7,761 bases of DNA from an uncultured Bacteroidales bacterium. GTDB lineage: Bacteria > Bacteroidota > Bacteroidia > Bacteroidales > Muribaculaceae. The notes beneath the pieces were generated by a model. That model was not told the DNA's origin. It made no database searches and saw only the letters and a program-made list of their open reading frames with translations. Both the position numbers and the translations under genes were made by a program. Within the stretch, counting starts at the first letter, position 1. Every line of letters starts with the position of its first letter. Positions 5,429 through 7,761 of the stretch are shown here, one piece after another. The stretch lies in the NCBI GenBank assembly GCA_900554845.1, contig USIY01000096.1, forward strand, positions 1 to 7,761, in the 5' to 3' direction.

Positions 5429-6187
5429 GACTTCTATCAAGGCGGAATCGTTGAAGTTGGCGTTTTCGCCGCAGAATACATAGCCGAGTGGATTGCTGAC
5501 GAGGTGAGTGTTGCCAATCATCAGGTCGGTGAAATGATGGGAATGGCCGTAAATCCATGCTTCGATTCGACTGTCAGCGATGTAGTTGCCGAGTTCAGTG
5601 GCATATGCAGCATTCAGTACATCACCTGCGCGTCTTTGTTCGAGAGCGGAGAAGGTGGGAAGATGGTGAGTTACAACGACAATCTTCTCCGCATCGCTCT
5701 CGTTGACAACCCGCTGGATGAAAGCAAAATTCTTCTCAAACTCATCGTTTATGTTCTGTGGAATCAAGCGACGCTTGTTATAAAGAATATGCGAATAGTC
5801 GTTCATACCTTTCTGGATTGCAAACTCATAGACAACAGGTATTCTTGACCATAAGGTTGAGAGAATGAAATCGACATTGTCGATGCGTACCACCCTATTG
5901 TGATAGTAGCCTACATTCGGCAGAAACATCTTTTGCCAACTATCGCCTTGGGCTGCTATATCACCGGTGTTATAAAACTCATGGTTGCCAGCTATCATCA
6001 GAACCTGACGATAGTTTTCAGACGCCCATTTCCAGAACCTGAGATGCGGAATGGTCGAATCCTCAAGATACCCTACATCCCCGGCAATGACGAGCACATC
6101 GCCGACCGGTTCAAGCGGCAACGACTTCATGAAGCGCATATTCTCACGAAACTCCATGTGCAAGTCGGAACAATATTGAATCTTCAT
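5426..6187 (-). CDS. Metallophosphoesterase, MKIQY type (copy 2)
   Basis: A 253-aa calcineurin-like phosphoesterase with an intact two-metal site: SDLHMEF (D8, H10), AGDVG (G36-D37), AGNHE (66-70), THHLPT (H174-H175) and YGHSH (213-217). It is a paralogue of the gene at 3023-3808, from which it is separated by the 376-aa gene and the small-ORF unit; both keep every metal ligand while the middle region (about residues 75-170) has diverged, which suggests different substrates rather than a fresh duplication. The start MKIQY matches the family's usual N-terminus. It has its own leader of about 155 nt with three 33-bp-phased repeats and a near-consensus promoter (6351-6381), so it is probably regulated separately from the toxin-antitoxin-like operon upstream. 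Confidence 0.88.
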   Translation of the reverse strand: MKIQYCSDLHMEFRENMRFMKSLPLEPVGDVLVIAGDVGYLEDSTIPHLRFWKWASENYRQVLMIAGNHEFYNTGDIAAQGDSWQKMFLPNVGYYHNRVVRIDNVDFILSTLWSRIPVVYEFAIQKGMNDYSHILYNKRRLIPQNINDEFEKNFAFIQRVVNESDAEKIVVVTHHLPTFSALEQRRAGDVLNAAYATELGNYIADSRIEAWIYGHSHHFTDLMIGNTHLVSNPLGYVFCGENANFNDSALIEV

Positions 6188-6221
6188 TTTCAGGGCTTTC
6201 TTACATTATCAACTGATAGGA

Positions 6222-6320
6222 TTACACTTTTTCAACCGAATAAACCAACCTCCGTTACATTTTTTCAAACGAATAACCTGCGGATTGCAACACTTTTTCA
6301 AACGAAAATGATTAGCCGGT
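6222..6320 (-). repeat. Three direct repeats with exact 33-bp period
   Basis: Three copies start at 6222, 6255 and 6288. Their 17-bp cores, at 6224-6240, 6257-6273 and 6290-6306, agree with ACACTTTTTCAAACGAA on the plus strand, with at most one change per copy; the rest of each unit diverges. On the minus strand the core reads TTCGTTTGAAAAAGTGT. The period of 33 bp is about three helical turns, so copies would face the same side of the DNA. They fill the leader between the predicted promoter and the start of phosphoesterase copy 2. They are best read as phased binding sites for a regulator or as repeated RNA leader elements. Confidence 0.75.
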
Positions 6321-6322
6321 AT

Positions 6323-6349
6323 ATTACCACCGTAATTATTACCACGGTG
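6323..6349 (-). repeat. Nested direct and inverted repeat near the promoter of copy 2
   Basis: ATTACCAC occurs at 6323-6330 and 6338-6345 (15-bp period), and CACCGT (6328-6333) pairs with ACGGTG (6344-6349) as an inverted repeat. The block lies right at the predicted transcript start of phosphoesterase copy 2 and could be an operator or a 5'-end hairpin. Confidence 0.4.
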
Positions 6350-6350
6350 A

Positions 6351-6381
6351 CAAAGATGTAAATAATCTTTTAGACAACCAA
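6351..6381 (-). promoter_or_regulatory. Near-consensus promoter of phosphoesterase copy 2
   Basis: On the minus strand, TTG (complement of 6379-6381), a 20-nt spacer and CATCTTTG (complement of 6351-6358) match TTG-N20-TAnnTTTG with one mismatch (C for the first T). The start would fall near 6343, giving a leader of about 155 nt that includes the 33-bp repeats. Confidence 0.45.
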
Positions 6382-6398
6382 ATCGAATTCAATTAGGA

Positions 6399-6641
6399 TT
6401 ATTCGGTAAGGGTGCGCAGGGTGCCTCGGCGAAATTCATCCATAAAGGTTTCATAAACATACGCCGGACTTTCGATGTAGAGTGCCGTCTTGCGGTCGCA
6501 AAGCTTCTCAAAAGTCTCGGTGTTGTGGAATCGTACCAATGCTTCTTCAAGACCTATTCCTTGGTCTTTCATCATCCGTTCGACTACTTTGGCGGTGATG
6601 TATTCAACCAAGAATTCAAAGTTATTGTCAGTCTGTTTCAT
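6399..6641 (-). CDS. Small partner protein of the DUF3990 module
   Basis: An 80-aa, acidic, probably all-helical protein: EFLVEYITAKVVERMMKDQG (9-28), then GLEEALVRFHNTETFEKL, ending LYIESPAYVYETFMDEFRRG (54-73). I recognise this SPAYVYE-type small protein as one that often sits beside DUF3990 genes, but I cannot give a firm family name. Its ATG overlaps the stop of the DUF3990 gene by 4 nt (ATGA), so the two are translationally coupled. Position and size fit an antitoxin or an accessory or chaperone-like subunit. No convincing terminator follows; the 211-nt gap after it holds the promoter and repeats of phosphoesterase copy 2. Confidence 0.75.
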   Translation of the reverse strand: MKQTDNNFEFLVEYITAKVVERMMKDQGIGLEEALVRFHNTETFEKLCDRKTALYIESPAYVYETFMDEFRRGTLRTLTE

Positions 6642-7108
6642 AATTTTACAAGAAATTCAAGAGCGCGCTCGGTTGCGAAGAAGTATTGAGAATTGAGATC
6701 TTTATAGATAAGACCAGCCACAACAGCCTCAAGGTCAATGATCTTCATGTCATAAAGCCCGAAGAGACGTGCCATATCATCATCTGCCACAGGGCCGATT
6801 ACAATGTCATAGTCATGATGATGCTCTTCGCTTGATCTATTGCGATTAGCCATAACGAAAAGTGCCCATTCACGGTCAGCAACATCGAAAATCTTCACAT
6901 TTAACCCAGCGGCGATAGCCTTATCCAGATCAAATTCATATTCGGTTACGGTCGGTGTCCCACCATAACGGTTAGTAATGGTTCTTGACCATTCTTTGGC
7001 TTGCTGCGGAAGATGAGTTGTATAAAAACCTTGCCCGAAGTCCTTATTACGACCTCTTGTCAGGTCAATTCTATCAATCGGTTGATTGGATCCATGGTAT
7101 AGTCTCAT
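6638..7108 (-). CDS. DUF3990 protein, ADP-ribosyltransferase-like putative toxin
   Basis: A 156-aa protein with the DUF3990 layout, a family placed in the ADP-ribosyltransferase fold group. Visible landmarks: LYHGS at 3-7 (H5 at the position of the first NAD-contact motif), KDFGQGFYTTHLPQQAKEW at 22-40 (the GFYTT strand with its tyrosine, followed by a helix), DYDIVIGPVADDDM at 99-112, and NSQYFFATERALEFL at 139-153 (the third motif, with Q141 and E147). By family knowledge it may transfer ADP-ribose from NAD to a cellular target, which would make it the toxin of the module; the target is unknown. It overlaps both neighbours by 4 nt, and such tight coupling is usual for toxin-antitoxin genes. 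The gene looks intact. Confidence 0.82.
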   Translation of the reverse strand: MRLYHGSNQPIDRIDLTRGRNKDFGQGFYTTHLPQQAKEWSRTITNRYGGTPTVTEYEFDLDKAIAAGLNVKIFDVADREWALFVMANRNRSSEEHHHDYDIVIGPVADDDMARLFGLYDMKIIDLEAVVAGLIYKDLNSQYFFATERALEFLVKL

Positions 7109-7533
7109 GATATTGCTCCTCCGTTTTTAAGACATATGGCAACCATGTCATCCACGCAATCCTGCATCGACAACTGATGTTCGGCTTCGTAATTTTCTAT
7201 CGCGAACTCAAGCCCTTTGAACCGAGACAAATAATTACAGGCTTCTTTCTTTGTCAGCTTAAACTGTCTGGCAAACATACCCATGCTCATCACAATGTAA
7301 TGAATCACATTCAGAGATACCTCTGAATTCGGCTTTAACTCTATTTGCGCGGATACACCCAGAGCCTCTGACAGTTTATTTATAGTCGAGAATGTAATTC
7401 CTCGGCCGTTCTCTATTTTGGATATCTCCGATTTAGTCACACCGACTTTATCTCCCAGTTGCTGCTGAGTGAGACCGAGTTCTTTACGTCGCTTCAAAAA
7501 CAGCGAGCCTATTTCATCAAATCTACTTTTCAT
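7105..7533 (-). CDS. XRE-family HTH regulator fused to a DUF3791-like domain
   Basis: A 142-aa protein with two parts. Residues 6-65 are an XRE helix-turn-helix (LFLKRRKELGLTQQQLGDKV, VTKSEISKIENG, TINKLSEALGV). Residues 74-140 resemble DUF3791 (VIHYIVMSMGMFARQFKLT, then ENYEAEHQLSMQDCVDDM and ICLKNGG), a domain otherwise found as a separate small protein next to DUF3990. The fusion suggests a DNA-binding antitoxin that holds the DUF3990 protein through the DUF3791 part. The start at 7533 (MKSRF) is chosen over the longer frame from 7575, which would lie across the promoter and operator. The -7 box ends 9 nt before this ATG, so the mRNA is probably leaderless or nearly so. Autoregulation through the palindrome at 7556-7573 is likely. 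Confidence 0.85.
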   Translation of the reverse strand: MKSRFDEIGSLFLKRRKELGLTQQQLGDKVGVTKSEISKIENGRGITFSTINKLSEALGVSAQIELKPNSEVSLNVIHYIVMSMGMFARQFKLTKKEACNYLSRFKGLEFAIENYEAEHQLSMQDCVDDMVAICLKNGGAIS

Positions 7534-7541
7534 ATTGTTCG

Positions 7542-7575
7542 CAAAGTTAGCAAAAGTTTCCAATATTAGAAACAA
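7542..7575 (-). promoter_or_regulatory. Promoter of the HTH/DUF3990 operon
   Basis: On the minus strand TAACTTTG (complement of 7542-7549) matches the -7 box TAnnTTTG exactly. The best TTG lies at the complement of 7573-7575, a 23-nt spacer that is longer than usual. The predicted start, about 7535, is within a few bases of the ATG at 7533. Confidence 0.55.
7556..7573. promoter_or_regulatory. 18-bp near-palindrome, probable autoregulatory operator
   Basis: GTTTCCAATATTAGAAAC is an inverted repeat with one mismatched pair (C against A). It fills the spacer between the -33 and -7 elements of the HTH operon promoter, where a bound dimer would block RNA polymerase. XRE antitoxins commonly bind such sites before their own genes. 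Confidence 0.6.
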
Positions 7576-7639
7576 ATAAGTGAAAAAATATGCTTATCTC
7601 TTTGCATGGAACTCTGAAAATCAGAAACCTTGCCGATAT

Positions 7640-7733
7640 AAAAACATGGGCACGAGCCTTTACCCGGCTGACGTGCCGACCTATGGAGAGGAGGTTCTCC
7701 AAACCTCCGGCCATATCACGGGCCGATAGGCCC
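7640..7733 (-). ncRNA. GC-rich triple-hairpin element ending in a U-run
   Basis: Read on the minus strand, three hairpins follow each other. First GGGCC/GGCCC around a 4-nt loop (7720-7733). Then TATGG/CCATA (7682-7686, 7711-7715) enclosing a 7-bp stem GGAGGTT/AACCTCC (7690-7696, 7702-7708). Last GGCACG/CGTGCC (7649-7654, 7672-7677) stacked on AGCC/GGCT with a 7-nt loop, followed after three bases by five Ts (complement of 7640-7644). The density of pairing and the closing U-run point to the 3' end of a structured RNA whose 5' part lies beyond the window, or to a terminator protecting the HTH operon from upstream transcription. I could not match it to tRNA, tmRNA, SRP or RNase P RNA. Confidence 0.45.
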
Positions 7734-7761
7734 AAGTACCTGACTGAAACATTGTTTTGGC

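Noticed and set aside
6222..6320. CRISPR array
   Set aside because: There are only three imperfect units, the conserved part is 17 bp, the remaining 16 bp is too short for a spacer, and no cas gene is present.
5900..6361. A 153-aa plus-strand frame over the start and leader of phosphoesterase copy 2
   Set aside because: It runs antisense to a conserved N-terminus and through the 33-bp repeats, and has no recognisable domain.
7547..7735. A 62-aa minus-strand frame over the right-edge hairpins
   Set aside because: It crosses three stable hairpins, a U-run and the promoter and operator of the HTH operon, so structured RNA explains the sequence better than a protein.

Overview
The window looks like a piece of a Bacteroidales (gut Bacteroidetes) chromosome or an integrated accessory region. 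The main evidence is promoter architecture: several places carry the Bacteroidetes sigma signature TTG-N20/21-TAnnTTTG (585-615, 1102-1132, 5329-5298 on the minus strand), few genes have a strong Shine-Dalgarno site, and the protein families (MKIQY-type phosphoesterases, DUF3990/DUF3791 modules, a HipB-like regulator) are common there. No rRNA, tRNA, CRISPR array, transposase or integrase is visible.

Left part, plus strand (1-2395). This mixes intact housekeeping-type genes with gene debris. In order: the 3' end of a HipB-like HTH gene with an in-frame stop; a 63-aa two-helix membrane protein; the first ~40 codons of an HD-domain phosphohydrolase, cut off; an intact FKBP-type peptidyl-prolyl isomerase with its own promoter; a frameshifted antitoxin of the VbhA type that keeps a perfect promoter; and an intact zinc-dependent alcohol dehydrogenase. 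A hairpin at 2419-2448 separates this part from the convergent minus-strand block.

Centre, minus strand (6187 down to 2464). A cluster built around phosphoesterases. Read 5' to 3' it holds: a metallophosphoesterase (5426-6187) behind a leader with three 33-bp-phased repeats; a 52-aa cysteine-containing ORF with its own promoter, followed by a strong intrinsic terminator; then a tight row of an unrecognised 376-aa protein, a second metallophosphoesterase that is a paralogue of the first, and a third metallophosphoesterase of another subfamily overlapping it. No promoter is visible between the terminator and the 376-aa gene, so the row may depend on read-through (attenuation) from the small-ORF promoter.

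Right part, minus strand (7533 down to 6399). A three-gene, toxin-antitoxin-like operon with 4-nt overlaps: an XRE HTH-DUF3791 fusion, a DUF3990 ADP-ribosyltransferase-like protein and an 80-aa partner. Its promoter carries an 18-bp near-palindrome that looks like an autoregulatory operator. At the right edge a GC-rich stretch (7640-7733) folds into three consecutive hairpins, the last followed by a U-run in the minus direction; it may be the 3' end of a structured RNA or a transcript terminator.

The most plausible undescribed systems are the three-phosphoesterase cluster with its 376-aa companion and possible attenuator, and the adjacent HTH-DUF3791/DUF3990/80-aa module. All functional statements rest on motif reading only; no database search was possible.
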